Origin: Candidatus Saccharimonadota bacterium
Lineage (GTDB): Bacteria; Patescibacteriota; Saccharimonadia; Saccharimonadales; Saccharimonadaceae
Reading direction: 5' to 3'
DNA: 37,860 nt
Assembly: GCA_017406745.1 (NCBI GenBank)
Contig: JAFQXY010000018.1
Location: forward strand, 1-37,860
The translations under genes and the position numbers were made by a program. Under the pieces are notes generated by a model. That model did not search any database. It was given only the letters and a program-made list of their open reading frames with translations, and had not been told where the DNA came from. Below, in pieces: positions 1 to 7,826 of the stretch. Positions within the stretch are counted from its first letter, which is position 1; each line of letters begins with the position of its first letter.

Positions 1-1
1 T

Positions 2-130
2 GGTCCGTATACTGGTAAATGCCTCCAAGATGTGGCTAAAAATATAAAGAACTATCTAGTTTATTATAATTATGCTAGAATACATACAACACTAGGTATG
101 ACGCCTATGCAAGTGTTGCAAAGCTTTTGA
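2..130 (+). pseudogene. IS transposase C-terminal end (cut by window edge)
   Basis: The window opens inside a reading frame that ends at TGA 128-130. Its last 42 residues contain YYNYARIHTTLGMTPMQVL, the typical C-terminal end of a DDE/integrase-core transposase (IS3/IS481-like; family not decidable from this piece). The upstream catalytic part lies outside the window, so whether the element is intact is unknown. It is one of only two frames here that stop with TGA. A 26-bp sequence repeated at 1295 begins 30 bp after the stop and could be the IS end. Confidence 0.75.
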
Positions 131-159
131 ACCCTTTATGCTGCACCTCTATTAATCAT

Positions 160-185
160 TTTGCGTGCGATATTGAAAAAGTGGG
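160..185 (+). repeat. 26-bp direct repeat, copy 1
   Basis: This copy matches 1295-1320 at 25 of 26 positions (T versus C near the middle), in the same orientation; flanking bases are unrelated. It starts 30 bp after the transposase stop. It could be an IS terminal repeat or an attachment-like repeat bracketing the 328-1230 gene. Confidence 0.8.
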
Positions 186-234
186 ATAGGTAGGGGTGAT
201 GGACTAGTAAATTCTAGCTATTATGATTTTATTA

Positions 235-263
235 TTGACAAAAATAAGCATATGTGCTATAAT
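235..263 (+). promoter_or_regulatory. Strong sigma70-type promoter for the 300-aa gene
   Basis: TTGACA at 235-240, a 17-bp spacer and TATAAT at 258-263 form a perfect consensus promoter. A start near 270 gives a leader of about 58 nt that contains the CGGCGC/GCGCCG hairpin at 288-304. Confidence 0.8.
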
Positions 264-287
264 TAGGATAGTAGTTCATTGAGCCAT

Positions 288-304
288 CGGCGCAGTGGGC
301 GCCG
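288..304 (+). other. Leader hairpin before the 300-aa gene
   Basis: CGGCGC (288-293) and GCGCCG (299-304) form a 6-bp GC-only stem with loop AGTGG. It lies 11 bp upstream of the GGAGG Shine-Dalgarno at 316-320, so it may insulate or tune translation. It has no T-run and is not a terminator. Confidence 0.5.
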
Positions 305-327
305 TACATTAAAATGGAGGAATATAT

Positions 328-1230
328 ATGTTAAAAATTAGTGAATTCTTTTTATCCACTAGCGCAAAAAAAGCAGCAACAAACATCGTTCGCCTTTTTA
401 GGCGCGAGTTTAGGGCTATCACCCTGGGGCCCGTTGATGAATTCGAAAATCACAACCATCACCCCATCACTCCCCCGCGATGCGAAATCACAGTTTTCTC
501 CACTGCGGGAAAAACTGATGACGAGATTTTCGACGCAATGATGTGTCGGAATCCAAATAATGTTATAATGTTCATGATCGCCTACGGGCGTGATGGAGAA
601 CAGGAAGTTTGCGAAGTATCCTTTAACGGGGATTTCGCGAACTTGACAGGTGGGAAAACCCACAAAATGGTGCTGTCGGGCGCTGAGCAAGATGAAATCA
701 ACGAAGACATCATGCTCATCCCATTCGAAGACCAGCATAAGGGCTGGAAGAGGAGAATCGCCAACGGCGAAACAATGTGGCCCATAAAAGGGCTCCCCAC
801 TCGTTTTCAAGCGAGCGCGGCATGTGTCCGCGCTGACGGAACCATAACTCCACTCTCTTATTGGAGAGAATCTCTTATAAACCTTTTGGACTTGGAGCCC
901 GAAAAGGAGCTCCGTAAGACTAAAAAGGAGTTGGAGGAGAGCAAGAAAAGGCTGGAGGAAATTAAACTTCAGCGTCAGGCCACAGAGGAAGCACTCAAGA
1001 AAGAAGCTTCTGCGGTTCACACCGCAGAAAAGATCTTATATGATTACGTGGAGGAAGAAGGCATTATTTATGAATACGGTGGTAATATTGATAAAACCAT
1101 CGTATTCGAACATTTCGATAGCGAAGATCATATCGCCATCGATGTGTATGCCTATGGCATACGCACAAAAGATAGGTATATCTTTGCCAAGGACGGTAAG
1201 TCTTTGGTAAAGATTGAGAAAAACGTTTAA
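328..1230 (+). CDS. Orphan 300-aa protein with coiled coil, function unknown
   Basis: I do not recognise this family. The start is supported by GGAGG 8 nt upstream. There is no signal peptide or membrane segment. Residues about 192-235 are Lys/Glu-rich with heptad-like spacing (KKELEESKKRLEEIKLQR), predicting a coiled coil. The N-terminal half is mixed alpha/beta, and the last 60 residues look like a small beta-rich domain. The gene has a perfect-consensus promoter and its own terminator, lies beside an IS remnant and is bracketed by 26-bp direct repeats. It uses many C-ending codons (CCC, ATC, CTC), unlike the G/T-rich neighbouring genes. Together these suggest recently acquired accessory cargo; transfer is inference. 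Confidence 0.75.
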   Translation: MLKISEFFLSTSAKKAATNIVRLFRREFRAITLGPVDEFENHNHHPITPPRCEITVFSTAGKTDDEIFDAMMCRNPNNVIMFMIAYGRDGEQEVCEVSFNGDFANLTGGKTHKMVLSGAEQDEINEDIMLIPFEDQHKGWKRRIANGETMWPIKGLPTRFQASAACVRADGTITPLSYWRESLINLLDLEPEKELRKTKKELEESKKRLEEIKLQRQATEEALKKEASAVHTAEKILYDYVEEEGIIYEYGGNIDKTIVFEHFDSEDHIAIDVYAYGIRTKDRYIFAKDGKSLVKIEKNV

Positions 1231-1240
1231 ACCTCCTGAC

Positions 1241-1267
1241 CCCCCACACAGCCAGTGTGGGGGTTTT
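1241..1267 (+). terminator. Intrinsic terminator after the 300-aa gene
   Basis: CCCCCACAC (1241-1249) pairs with GTGTGGGGG (1255-1263) around a 5-nt loop and is followed by TTTTATT. It isolates the orphan gene from the ribosomal operon. Confidence 0.9.
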
Positions 1268-1294
1268 ATTCCTTAAAACATTTGAAGAAAATAC

Positions 1295-1320
1295 TTTGCG
1301 TGCGATATCGAAAAAGTGGG
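1295..1320 (+). repeat. 26-bp direct repeat, copy 2
   Basis: Second copy of the repeat at 160-185, same orientation, one mismatch. It ends just before the TTGTAA -35 box of the ribosomal operon promoter, so whatever inserted here ended at the edge of that promoter. Confidence 0.8.
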
Positions 1321-1349
1321 TTGTAAAAGGGAAGGAAGTATGGTAGAAT
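1321..1349 (+). promoter_or_regulatory. Promoter of the rplC-rpsH operon
   Basis: TTGTAA (1321-1326), a 17-bp spacer and TAGAAT (1344-1349), the latter preceded by TGG (extended -10). Predicted start about 1356. Confidence 0.6.
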
Positions 1350-1355
1350 AAAAGA

Positions 1356-1547
1356 GTTACATCTAGACATAAGGATAGGTCCCGTAAGGGAAACCAGCCT
1401 AAAAGTCTAGTTTTAATAGTGCAGTTTTGCCTGTTGTACAGAGGCAAAACTCACAAGCTCACTAGAGGTGAGCAAGCCTACTAGGATATTTGGTGTGGAA
1501 TATCTTAGCAATAAAACAACAGAGATAAACTTAAAGGAAAGGAAAGC
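1356..1547 (+). ncRNA. Structured 5' leader of the ribosomal-protein operon
   Basis: About 190 nt before rplC hold four consecutive potential hairpins: (A) CTAGAC 1363-1368 with GTCTAG 1405-1410, enclosing TCCC-GTAA-GGGA; (B) GTTTTGCCT 1424-1432 with AGGCAAAAC 1442-1450; (C) GCTCAC 1457-1462 with GTGAGC 1468-1473; (D) CTAGGATATT 1481-1490 with AATATCTTAG 1499-1508 (one G-U). The Shine-Dalgarno (AAAGGAAAGGAAA) follows in unpaired sequence. Ribosomal operons are often controlled by a ribosomal protein binding such a leader (L4 on the S10 leader in E. coli). I see no specific known leader class; autoregulation is inference. With the preceding repeat and promoter, this accounts for the gene-free stretch 1231-1547. 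Confidence 0.6.
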
Positions 1548-2168
1548 ATGCAAGTAATTCTCGGCACCAAAATTGGTATGACCCAGATTATCGGCGAAGA
1601 TGGCGTGGTTACTCCTGTAACTATTCTACAAGCCGGTCCCTGCACAGTGACTCAGATAAAGACCACTGATACAGATGGTTATAATGCTGTGCAAGTGGGC
1701 TACGGTCAGGGTAAGAATCTGAGCAAGTCGGTGGCTGGCCATGTGAAAAAGGCTGGCGAAAATATTAGCCCTAAAACTCTGAAGGAGTTCCGTGTAGGGG
1801 AAATTCCTGAAGGCATAAAACTTGGCGACACTCTCACGGTTGAAAGTTTTAAGTTGGGCGATAAGGTAACGGTGACTGGCACTAGCAAAGGCAAAGGTTT
1901 TGCTGGTACGGTGAAACGTTGGAATTTTAACGAATCGCGTAATACGCATGGTTTTAAGGGGAATATTCGTAGAGTCGGTTCTATTGGTTCTATGTATCCA
2001 CAAAAAGTCTGGAAGGGCAAAAAGATGCCTGGGCGGATGGGGCATGATACCGTGACGGTAAAAAACCTAGTAGTGGCATACATTGATGTAGCAAATAACT
2101 TGATTGGATTAAAGGGTGCGGTGCCTGGCCCGAAAAAAGGTATCGTAAGCGTGGAGGGAAAGGAGTAA
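1548..2168 (+). CDS. rplC: 50S ribosomal protein L3 (uL3)
   Basis: Assembly protein of the 50S subunit near the peptidyl-transferase centre. The 206-aa length is normal. It opens MQVILGTKIGMTQI, the usual L3 start, and residues about 125-165 carry the typical loop with GFKGNIRRVGSIG and the GKKMPGRMGHD motif. The ATG follows an AAAGGAAAGGAAA Shine-Dalgarno. It is the first gene of the operon: rpsJ (S10), which normally precedes rplC, is not here, and a long structured leader takes its place. rplD follows after one base. Confidence 0.97.
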   Translation: MQVILGTKIGMTQIIGEDGVVTPVTILQAGPCTVTQIKTTDTDGYNAVQVGYGQGKNLSKSVAGHVKKAGENISPKTLKEFRVGEIPEGIKLGDTLTVESFKLGDKVTVTGTSKGKGFAGTVKRWNFNESRNTHGFKGNIRRVGSIGSMYPQKVWKGKKMPGRMGHDTVTVKNLVVAYIDVANNLIGLKGAVPGPKKGIVSVEGKE

Positions 2169-2169
2169 T

Positions 2170-2769
2170 ATGGCTACACTAAATAAAGACATTTTTGGCC
2201 TAGACGTAGAAAACCATGAGCTCGTGAAACTCGCTTATGATGCGTATTTGGCAAATTCGCGTAGTTCGCACGCTAAGACTTTGAAGCGTGGTGAAGTGCG
2301 TGGTGGTGGTAAGAAGCCATGGAAGCAGAAAGGTACCGGTAGAGCACGTTTTGGTTCTACGCGTAACCCAATTTGGCGCCATGGTGGTGTGGCGTTTGGT
2401 CGCACTGGTAATGAGAACTTTACCAAGAAGATTAGTAAAACTAGTAAGAAATTGGCAGTACGCCAAGCTTTGAGTATGAAAAATGCAGAGAAGGCAGTAT
2501 TGATACTAGATGCTAAAGTAAAACTAGATGGTAAGACCAAGACCGCTGCAAAAGTACTAAAAGATATGAAAATAGATGGTAAGAAAGTATTGGCTGTAGC
2601 TAATGAGAAAACCCCAGAGGTATTACGCTCTACCAATAATTTGCCAAATGTAAAATTGGTACGTGCTACTTATCTAAATGTGTTTGATATTATGAATGCA
2701 GATGTAGTAGTATTTTCTGAAGACGCTTTGAAGGCTGCCGAAAAATGGTTAATGGGAGAGGAGAAGTAA
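2170..2769 (+). CDS. rplD: 50S ribosomal protein L4 (uL4)
   Basis: 23S rRNA-binding protein lining the exit tunnel; in E. coli also the repressor of the S10 operon. The length of 199 aa is normal. The tunnel loop is recognisable in GGGKKPWKQKGTGRARFGSTRN (quoted here as GGGKKPWKQKGTGRARFG and following residues), about residues 45-66, followed by the usual PIWRHGGVAFG. Shine-Dalgarno AAAGGAG lies in the end of rplC. If the leader upstream of rplC is autoregulatory, L4 is the first candidate ligand by analogy. Confidence 0.97.
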   Translation: MATLNKDIFGLDVENHELVKLAYDAYLANSRSSHAKTLKRGEVRGGGKKPWKQKGTGRARFGSTRNPIWRHGGVAFGRTGNENFTKKISKTSKKLAVRQALSMKNAEKAVLILDAKVKLDGKTKTAAKVLKDMKIDGKKVLAVANEKTPEVLRSTNNLPNVKLVRATYLNVFDIMNADVVVFSEDALKAAEKWLMGEEK

Positions 2770-2770
2770 G

Positions 2771-3223
2771 ATGGCAAAAGATGATAAAACCAATATTGAA
2801 CTCCACATCCTAGAGCCTAGGGCTACAGAGAAGACTTATCGCGAGCAAACCAAGCGCACTTATGTGTTCCCAGTAGAAAAAGGTACTTCCAAGCAAGAAG
2901 TAGCAAAAATAGTGGAAAAAGAATTTAATGTAACAGTAACTGACGTGCGAACTTTGTTACGCAAGGGCAAGAAAACACGCTATTCCAAGGGTAAGCATGC
3001 TTATCCTGGGACAACTTATCGTCAAGATAAGAAATACGCATATGTTACATTAAAGGAAGGCGATTTTATCAAGGTATTTGAAGAGCCAGAAGATGAAAAA
3101 GCCAATGCGAAAAAAGATAACAAAACCAGCGCAAAGGATGCCAAGGTAGCTGAAAAGGAAGCTAAAAAAGCTGAAAAAGAGGCTAAGAAGGCAGACAAGA
3201 ATGCAGGTAAGGAGAATGAATAA
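2771..3223 (+). CDS. rplW: 50S ribosomal protein L23 with long charged C-terminal tail
   Basis: L23 sits at the tunnel exit and docks trigger factor and SRP. Residues about 8-105 form the L23 domain (ATEKTYREQTKRTYVF near the N-terminus and KKTRYSKGKHAYPGTTYRQD in the middle). The protein is 150 aa against about 95-105 usual. The last 45 residues are a Lys/Ala/Glu-rich tail with EAKKAEKEAKKA repeats, absent from standard L23. The start has a GAGGAG Shine-Dalgarno. The stop TAA shares one base with the rplB ATG, so translational coupling is likely. Confidence 0.95.
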   Translation: MAKDDKTNIELHILEPRATEKTYREQTKRTYVFPVEKGTSKQEVAKIVEKEFNVTVTDVRTLLRKGKKTRYSKGKHAYPGTTYRQDKKYAYVTLKEGDFIKVFEEPEDEKANAKKDNKTSAKDAKVAEKEAKKAEKEAKKADKNAGKENE

Positions 3224-4059
3224 TGGCAATTAAAGCATATCGCCCAATTACTCCAGCGCAACGTCAAAAGACGACCGAAGATTACGATCAGATTACGACG
3301 AAGAAGCCGTTGAAGTCATTGTTGAAGGCGAAAAAACAACAGGCTGGTAAAAACAACCAAGGCCGAATTACAGTGCGCCACCGTGGTGGTGGGGTGAAGC
3401 GCCACTATAGGATTATGACTTACAATCTACCAAAGGGTTTAACTTTGACGGTAGAGGAAATTGAGTACGATCCAAATCGTAGTGCTAGGATTGCACGGGT
3501 AAAAGACCAAAACGGTGTTTATTACTATGTTTTGGCTGATACCAAGATGACTAAAGGTACTACTTTTAAGACTGGGGCTGAGGCAGAGGTGGAGGAATCC
3601 AACCGGATGCCATTAGAGAATATTCCAGTAGGTACGTTTGTGTACGCGATAGAATTAAAGCCCGGTAGAGGTGCACAGATGGTGCGTGCTGCAGGGGCAA
3701 GGGCACAGTTGATGGCAAAGGAAGATGGCTATGCCACCTTGAAGATGCCATCTGGTGAAATGCGTAAAGTATTAGTGAGTTGTGAGGCTTCTATTGGTAC
3801 AGTATCTAATATTCAGCATCAGAACGTAAAGATTGGCTCTGCTGGACGTCGTCGCCGTAAGGGTATTCGTCCAACAGTGCGTGGCGTAGTGATGAACGCA
3901 GTAGATCACCCACACGGTGGTGGTGACGGTGGTAGGCATGGTTCTGGTAAGGCACCACGTACACCATGGGGTCAGCTAACGCTTGGTTATCGTACGCGTC
4001 ATAATAAGCAAACTAATAAATATATCGTGCGCAGTCGTCACGAAGGAAAGAGGAAATAA
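3223..4059 (+). CDS. rplB: 50S ribosomal protein L2 (uL2)
   Basis: L2 supports subunit association and the peptidyl-transferase centre. Its 278 aa equal the family norm. The N-terminal RNA-binding domain carries [17 protein letters not shown] (about residues 47-63), and the C-terminal part has the invariant [20 protein letters not shown] loop. The ATG overlaps the rplW stop by one base and its own stop overlaps the rpsS start (TAATG). Confidence 0.98.
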   Translation: MAIKAYRPITPAQRQKTTEDYDQITTKKPLKSLLKAKKQQAGKNNQGRITVRHRGGGVKRHYRIMTYNLPKGLTLTVEEIEYDPNRSARIARVKDQNGVYYYVLADTKMTKGTTFKTGAEAEVEESNRMPLENIPVGTFVYAIELKPGRGAQMVRAAGARAQLMAKEDGYATLKMPSGEMRKVLVSCEASIGTVSNIQHQNVKIGSAGRRRRKGIRPTVRGVVMNAVDHPHGGGDGGRHGSGKAPRTPWGQLTLGYRTRHNKQTNKYIVRSRHEGKRK

Positions 4060-4352
4060 TGTCTAGGAGTTTAAAGAAAGGTCCTTTTGTGGACTTTAAA
4101 CTAGCCAAAAAGATTGCTGCTCTCTCCACAGAAGACCGTACCGTAATAAAAACTTGGGCGCGCCAATCTACGATTTCACCAGAGATGGTGGGGCGGACGA
4201 TTGCCGTACATAATGGCAAGGTGCACGTACCAGTATTTATTTCTGAAAACATGGTAGGTCATAAGTTGGGTGAGTTTGCGCCTACACGTAAGTTTAAACG
4301 GCATGGTGGCAAAAAAGCTGCTGAGGCTGCCGCCGCGAAAGGAAAGGGGTAA
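4059..4352 (+). CDS. rpsS: 30S ribosomal protein S19 (uS19)
   Basis: Head protein of the 30S subunit that works with S13. The 97-aa protein begins [18 protein letters not shown] and contains [19 protein letters not shown] and [15 protein letters not shown], all classic S19 blocks. A short Ala/Lys tail ([13 protein letters not shown]) ends it. One-base overlap with rplB; Shine-Dalgarno GAAAGAGG. Confidence 0.97.
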   Translation: MSRSLKKGPFVDFKLAKKIAALSTEDRTVIKTWARQSTISPEMVGRTIAVHNGKVHVPVFISENMVGHKLGEFAPTRKFKRHGGKKAAEAAAAKGKG

Positions 4353-4355
4353 AAT

Positions 4356-4805
4356 ATGGCTACGCATTTTGCACATGCATACGAAAAAGGCGTGGATTCC
4401 CAACCTCGCAAGACCAATATAGTGGCATCGCTAGTGCGTGACCGCTATGTAGCAGATGCTGTGGTGATTTTGGAAAATACGCCAAGGCGGGCGGCTTTGC
4501 CAGTACGCAAGGCAATAGAATCCGCCAGTGCTAATCTTATTAATAATTCTGGGGTAAGCATTGATCCTAAAACCATTAGAATTGCACGTTTAGTAGTGTC
4601 TAGTGGTACGCGAATGCGGCGTTATAAGCCAGCATCGCGGGGTAGAGCATTGCCTTACGAGATAATTACCAGTAATATATTCGTCGAGGTGGCCGGCGAA
4701 GAAAAAGTTAAGAAGACTACTTCTGAGAACAAAAAAGACGCTAAAGCAAGCGCGTCTGAAAGTTCCGATAAAACAGGGGTAGAAGCGAAAAAGGAGAAAA
4801 AGTAA
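4356..4805 (+). CDS. rplV: 50S ribosomal protein L22 with C-terminal extension
   Basis: L22 contributes the beta-hairpin of the exit tunnel. The domain spans about residues 15-112, with SLVRDRYVADAVVILENTPR and the RGRALPYEIITSNIFVEV C-terminal strand. The usual length is about 110 aa; this protein has 149, because of a Ser/Lys/Glu-rich tail of about 35 residues. Part of that tail (bases 4743-4786) is nearly identical at DNA level to the tail of rpsE (15114-15157). Shine-Dalgarno GGAAAGGGG. Confidence 0.95.
   Translation: MATHFAHAYEKGVDSQPRKTNIVASLVRDRYVADAVVILENTPRRAALPVRKAIESASANLINNSGVSIDPKTIRIARLVVSSGTRMRRYKPASRGRALPYEIITSNIFVEVAGEEKVKKTTSENKKDAKASASESSDKTGVEAKKEKK
4743..4786 (+). repeat. 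Tail-coding segment shared with rpsE (copy in rplV)
   Basis: These 44 bases match 15114-15157 at 39 of 44 positions and are read in the same frame: KASASESSDKTGVEA here, KASASKSSEKTEVKA in rpsE. The two genes are not homologous, so this looks like a copied tail module. Confidence 0.8.
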
Positions 4806-4806
4806 T

Positions 4807-5433
4807 ATGGGTCAGAAAGTTAATCCCATCTCTTACCGCCTCCAAATCAGCAAGGATTGGTCTTCTAAGTGGTTCGCTAAGAAGGCAGACTTTAGACGCT
4901 GGCTAACGGAGGATGATAAAATTCGCAAAATAATTGAGAAGCGATATAGTAGTCGCCCAACAATTGCGCGGATTAATATTGAACGTTCTGCTAATCTTAC
5001 TACAATTACCATTTTAACGGCTAAAGCAGGCGCTGTAATTGGAAAGCAAGGAGCAGGCATCAATGAGCTAAAGAAAGAGTTGGAAAAATTTGTAGAAGGG
5101 CCAATTCGTATTAACGTAGAAGAGGTAAAAAAACCAGAGTTAAACGCAAAATTGGTAGCTGAAAACATTGGTTTTCAACTAGGTAAACGGATGAACTTCC
5201 GTCGTGCCGTAAAGATGGCTTTGCAATCTACAATGAACGCAGGAGCTAAAGGTGTGCGCATTGAAGTAGCAGGGCGTTTGAACGGTGCAGAAATGAGCCG
5301 TCGTGAAAAGTTTATTGAAGGTTCGGTGCCTCTACATACTTTGAGGGCGGATATTGATTTCTACTGTCATCATGCACAAACAATTGCTGGTGTGGTAGGT
5401 GTAAAGGTCTGGATTTATAAGGGGGAGAAATAA
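4807..5433 (+). CDS. rpsC: 30S ribosomal protein S3 (uS3)
   Basis: Part of the mRNA entry channel and its helicase function. At 208 aa it is close to the usual 210-230. It starts MGQKVNPISYRLQISKDWSS; the KH domain carries the GxxG loop in GAVIGKQGAGINELKKEL (about residues 77-94); the C-terminal domain has EVAGRLNGAEMSRREKFIEG. There is almost no C-terminal tail, unlike several neighbours. Shine-Dalgarno AAGGAG in the end of rplV. Confidence 0.97.
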   Translation: MGQKVNPISYRLQISKDWSSKWFAKKADFRRWLTEDDKIRKIIEKRYSSRPTIARINIERSANLTTITILTAKAGAVIGKQGAGINELKKELEKFVEGPIRINVEEVKKPELNAKLVAENIGFQLGKRMNFRRAVKMALQSTMNAGAKGVRIEVAGRLNGAEMSRREKFIEGSVPLHTLRADIDFYCHHAQTIAGVVGVKVWIYKGEK

Positions 5434-5434
5434 T

Positions 5435-5854
5435 ATGGCATTACTATTACCAAGAAAAGAAGCTCACCGTAAGGTGCGTAAAGGTAAAAATGAGGGGGTG
5501 GCTACACGTTGCAATACTGTAGCGTTTGGTGATTTTGGCTTGATGTCGTTAGACAACGAGCGGATTACTTCGCGTCAGATAGAGGCGGCTCGTCAGGCAA
5601 TCAACAGGTATGTAAAACGTGGTGGTAAGGTGTGGATTCGGATTTTCCCACATACACCAGTTACCAAGAAACCATTAGATGTAAAAATGGGTTCTGGTAA
5701 GGGCGAGCCACAATTCCATGTAGCCAAGGTAAAAGCTGGCACAGTGATGTTTGAAATTGCGGATGTAACCGAAGCCCAAGCTAGGGAAGCATTGCGTTTG
5801 GCATCTCACAAATTGCCAGTAAGATGTAAAATAATAAAGAAAGAGGAGTTTTAA
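5435..5854 (+). CDS. rplP: 50S ribosomal protein L16 (uL16)
   Basis: Late-assembly protein near the A-site tRNA. Length 139 aa, normal. It shows the L16 pattern: a basic N-terminus, TVAFGDFGLMSL, ITSRQIEAARQAINRYVKRG and FPHTPVTKKPLDVKMGSGKG, ending with LRLASHKLPVRCKII. Shine-Dalgarno GGGGGAG. The next gene downstream is rpsQ after one base; rpmC (L29), which normally lies between them, is missing from this position. Confidence 0.96.
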   Translation: MALLLPRKEAHRKVRKGKNEGVATRCNTVAFGDFGLMSLDNERITSRQIEAARQAINRYVKRGGKVWIRIFPHTPVTKKPLDVKMGSGKGEPQFHVAKVKAGTVMFEIADVTEAQAREALRLASHKLPVRCKIIKKEEF

Positions 5855-5855
5855 A

Positions 5856-6233
5856 ATGGCACACACACTCATAGGTATAGTGACCTCAGATAAGCGTGAT
5901 AAGACCATTACTGTCGCAGACGCACGTCGCGAAACTCATCCGCTATACCGTAAGCAGTATACCAAAACTCGCAAATATACGGCACATGATGAGAAAAATG
6001 AGGCTCATAAGGGTGACAAGGTGGAGATTGAATCTTGTCGTCCAATCAGCAAAACCAAGTCTTATAAGCTTGTGAAAGTGCTAGAGCGTGCTCATGGTAC
6101 AGTAGAACTAAAAGAGGGCGTAACGGCAGTAGTAGAAGAAAAGAAAATAGGTGCAGATGCCGAAGTGGCTGAGGCACGTAAAGCTGAAAAGGCCAAGGCC
6201 GATATGGTTGAAGCTGATGGAGGGGAGGTATAA
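5856..6233 (+). CDS. rpsQ: 30S ribosomal protein S17 with C-terminal extension
   Basis: Primary 16S rRNA-binding protein. The OB-fold core covers about residues 1-85 ([55 protein letters not shown]). The protein is 125 aa against about 80-90 usual; the last 40 residues are an acidic/Lys/Ala-rich tail. It follows rplP directly. Shine-Dalgarno GAGGAG. Confidence 0.95.
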   Translation: MAHTLIGIVTSDKRDKTITVADARRETHPLYRKQYTKTRKYTAHDEKNEAHKGDKVEIESCRPISKTKSYKLVKVLERAHGTVELKEGVTAVVEEKKIGADAEVAEARKAEKAKADMVEADGGEV

Positions 6234-6234
6234 G

Positions 6235-6603
6235 ATGATTCAGCAAGAAACTAGATTAAAAGTAGCAGATAACAGTGGCGCCAAGGAATTAGGTGTAATT
6301 CGCGTGCTAGGTGGTACGAGGGCGCGATATGCTCATGTGGGCGACATCGTAACCTGTTCTGTTAAGGAAGCATCGCCAAATGGCAACGTGAAGAAAAAAG
6401 CCGTAGTGAAGGCAGTGATTGTGCGCACAGTAGCGCCAATTCGCCGGCCAGATGGTTCTACGATTCGGTTTGACGAAAACGCAGCGGTACTAGTAAATGA
6501 GGATAAGACTCCTAAGGGTACACGTGTGTTTGGCCCGATTCCACGGGAATTACGCGATGCTGGTTTTACTAAAATTATAAGTCTTGCACCGGAGGTACTA
6601 TAA
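6235..6603 (+). CDS. rplN: 50S ribosomal protein L14 (uL14)
   Basis: 23S rRNA protein at the subunit interface. I chose the ATG at 6235, which has GGAGGGGAGGT just upstream and gives exactly the family length of 122 aa; a longer in-frame start at 6151 would lie inside rpsQ and add residues foreign to L14. Conserved blocks: [50 protein letters not shown]. The stop overlaps the rplX ATG by one base. Confidence 0.97.
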   Translation: MIQQETRLKVADNSGAKELGVIRVLGGTRARYAHVGDIVTCSVKEASPNGNVKKKAVVKAVIVRTVAPIRRPDGSTIRFDENAAVLVNEDKTPKGTRVFGPIPRELRDAGFTKIISLAPEVL

Positions 6604-6899
6604 TGAAAAGTTTGAAAGTAAATGACAAGGTGCGAGTAATTGCTGGTGATAATAAAGGCACAGAGGCGGTAATTGTTAAAATTGATCGTGCAAATCATAA
6701 AGCAATGCTAGAGGGCGTAGAGGTGCGCGAGCGCCACATGAAGAAAACTCAGTATAATCCAGCTGGTGGCAAAAAGACAATTCATGTAGGTATTGATTTA
6801 TCTAATTTGAAATTAGTGGAGCCTGCAAAAGTGACCACCAAAAAGGATACAGCAAAGAAAGAAGATAAGAACGCTAAGGCTAAGAAAGGAGCTAAATAA
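6603..6899 (+). CDS. rplX: 50S ribosomal protein L24 (uL24)
   Basis: Assembly initiator of the 50S subunit. 98 aa. The KOW motif is seen in NDKVRVIAGDNKGTEAVIVK (residues 6-25). The rest of the L24 fold follows (ERHMKKTQYNPAGGKKTIH), and about 25 Lys/Ala-rich residues end the protein. ATG overlaps the rplN stop and is preceded by GGAGGT; its own stop overlaps the rplE ATG. Confidence 0.95.
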   Translation: MKSLKVNDKVRVIAGDNKGTEAVIVKIDRANHKAMLEGVEVRERHMKKTQYNPAGGKKTIHVGIDLSNLKLVEPAKVTTKKDTAKKEDKNAKAKKGAK

Positions 6900-7540
6900 T
6901 GGCGGAAAAGAAAACGGCTGCTAAGGCTACAGCAGAGTCTGCTAAGTCTACCAAGACCACCAAGACTCAGGCTAATGCTAAAGCACAACCACGCCTCAAA
7001 GCTCTCTATAATACAGAGCTAAAGGCGAAGCTCATGAAAGAGCTAGATATTAAAAATATCAACCAAGTGCCAGAGCTAGCCAAGGTGATTGTGTCATCTG
7101 GTGTAGGCAAAAAGCGCGAGGATAAGAAATTCGTAGAGACAGTAGAACTGACTTTGGCCAAGATTACGGGTCAGGCGCCAACTTCTAGATTGGCGAAGAA
7201 ATCTATCGCTACATTTAAGATTCGTAAAGGTATGGGTGCGCCAGTAGGCTATCTAGTAACTTTGCGCAATGACAAGATGTACGAATTTGTAGACCGCTTG
7301 ATCAATGTTGCGTTGCCACATGTACGTGATTTTCATGGTGTGCCACGTGGCTCATTTGATAAGCAAGGTAATTACAGCTTAGGGCTTAAAGAGCAAACTG
7401 TGTTCCCAGAAATTACTTTTGAGGACGCTTCGGTGTTGCACGGGCTAGAAGTAACGTTTATTATTAAAAATGGTTCAAAGGAAGGAAGCTTTAAATTGCT
7501 AGAATCTTTTGGGATGCCGTTTGAAAAGGAGGCAAAGTAG
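6899..7540 (+). CDS. rplE: 50S ribosomal protein L5 with N-terminal extension
   Basis: 5S rRNA-binding protein of the central protuberance. 213 aa against about 180. The first 33 residues are a Lys/Ala/Thr-rich extension, after which the normal start of L5 ([18 protein letters not shown]) begins. Core motifs: [46 protein letters not shown]-like [16 protein letters not shown], and [19 protein letters not shown]. Start supported by AAAGGAG and the one-base overlap with rplX. It is the only gene of the cluster with the extension at the N-terminus. Confidence 0.95.
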   Translation: MAEKKTAAKATAESAKSTKTTKTQANAKAQPRLKALYNTELKAKLMKELDIKNINQVPELAKVIVSSGVGKKREDKKFVETVELTLAKITGQAPTSRLAKKSIATFKIRKGMGAPVGYLVTLRNDKMYEFVDRLINVALPHVRDFHGVPRGSFDKQGNYSLGLKEQTVFPEITFEDASVLHGLEVTFIIKNGSKEGSFKLLESFGMPFEKEAK

Positions 7541-7541
7541 T

Positions 7542-7811
7542 ATGGCAAAGAAATCTGCAGTACTTCGCGATGAAAAACGGCGCAAAATGTACGAAAAATA
7601 TAAAGACAAACGCGCAGAGCTTAAGGCGGCGGGTGATTTAGAGGGGTTACAGAAGTTGCCACGCAATAGCTCGCCAACGCGGTTAAAAAACCGTGATATG
7701 CTGGACGGACGTCCACGTAGCTATATGCGCCGTTTTGGATTATCACGTATTAATTTCCGGGAAAAAGCATCTAAAGGTGAGATTCCTGGTGTAACTAAGA
7801 GTAGCTGGTAG
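7542..7811 (+). CDS. rpsN: 30S ribosomal protein S14, zinc-free type
   Basis: 30S head protein. The ATG at 7542 has AAGGAGG upstream and gives 89 aa starting [20 protein letters not shown]; an earlier in-frame start at 7509 would overlap rplE and is unlikely. Conserved C-terminal half: [20 protein letters not shown], then [18 protein letters not shown] and the KSSW end. There is no cysteine, so this is the C-minus form, which does not bind zinc. Confidence 0.96.
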   Translation: MAKKSAVLRDEKRRKMYEKYKDKRAELKAAGDLEGLQKLPRNSSPTRLKNRDMLDGRPRSYMRRFGLSRINFREKASKGEIPGVTKSSW

Positions 7812-7826
7812 GAGAAAGGAGAAAAT

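Noticed and set aside
352-1020. 222-aa frame on the - strand opposite the orphan gene
   Set aside because: No ribosome site; Leu/Phe/Cys-rich shadow of the coiled-coil gene, which has a perfect promoter, ribosome site and terminator.
6151-6234. Longer start for L14
   Set aside because: It lies inside rpsQ, lacks a good ribosome site and adds residues not found in L14; ATG 6235 gives the exact family length.
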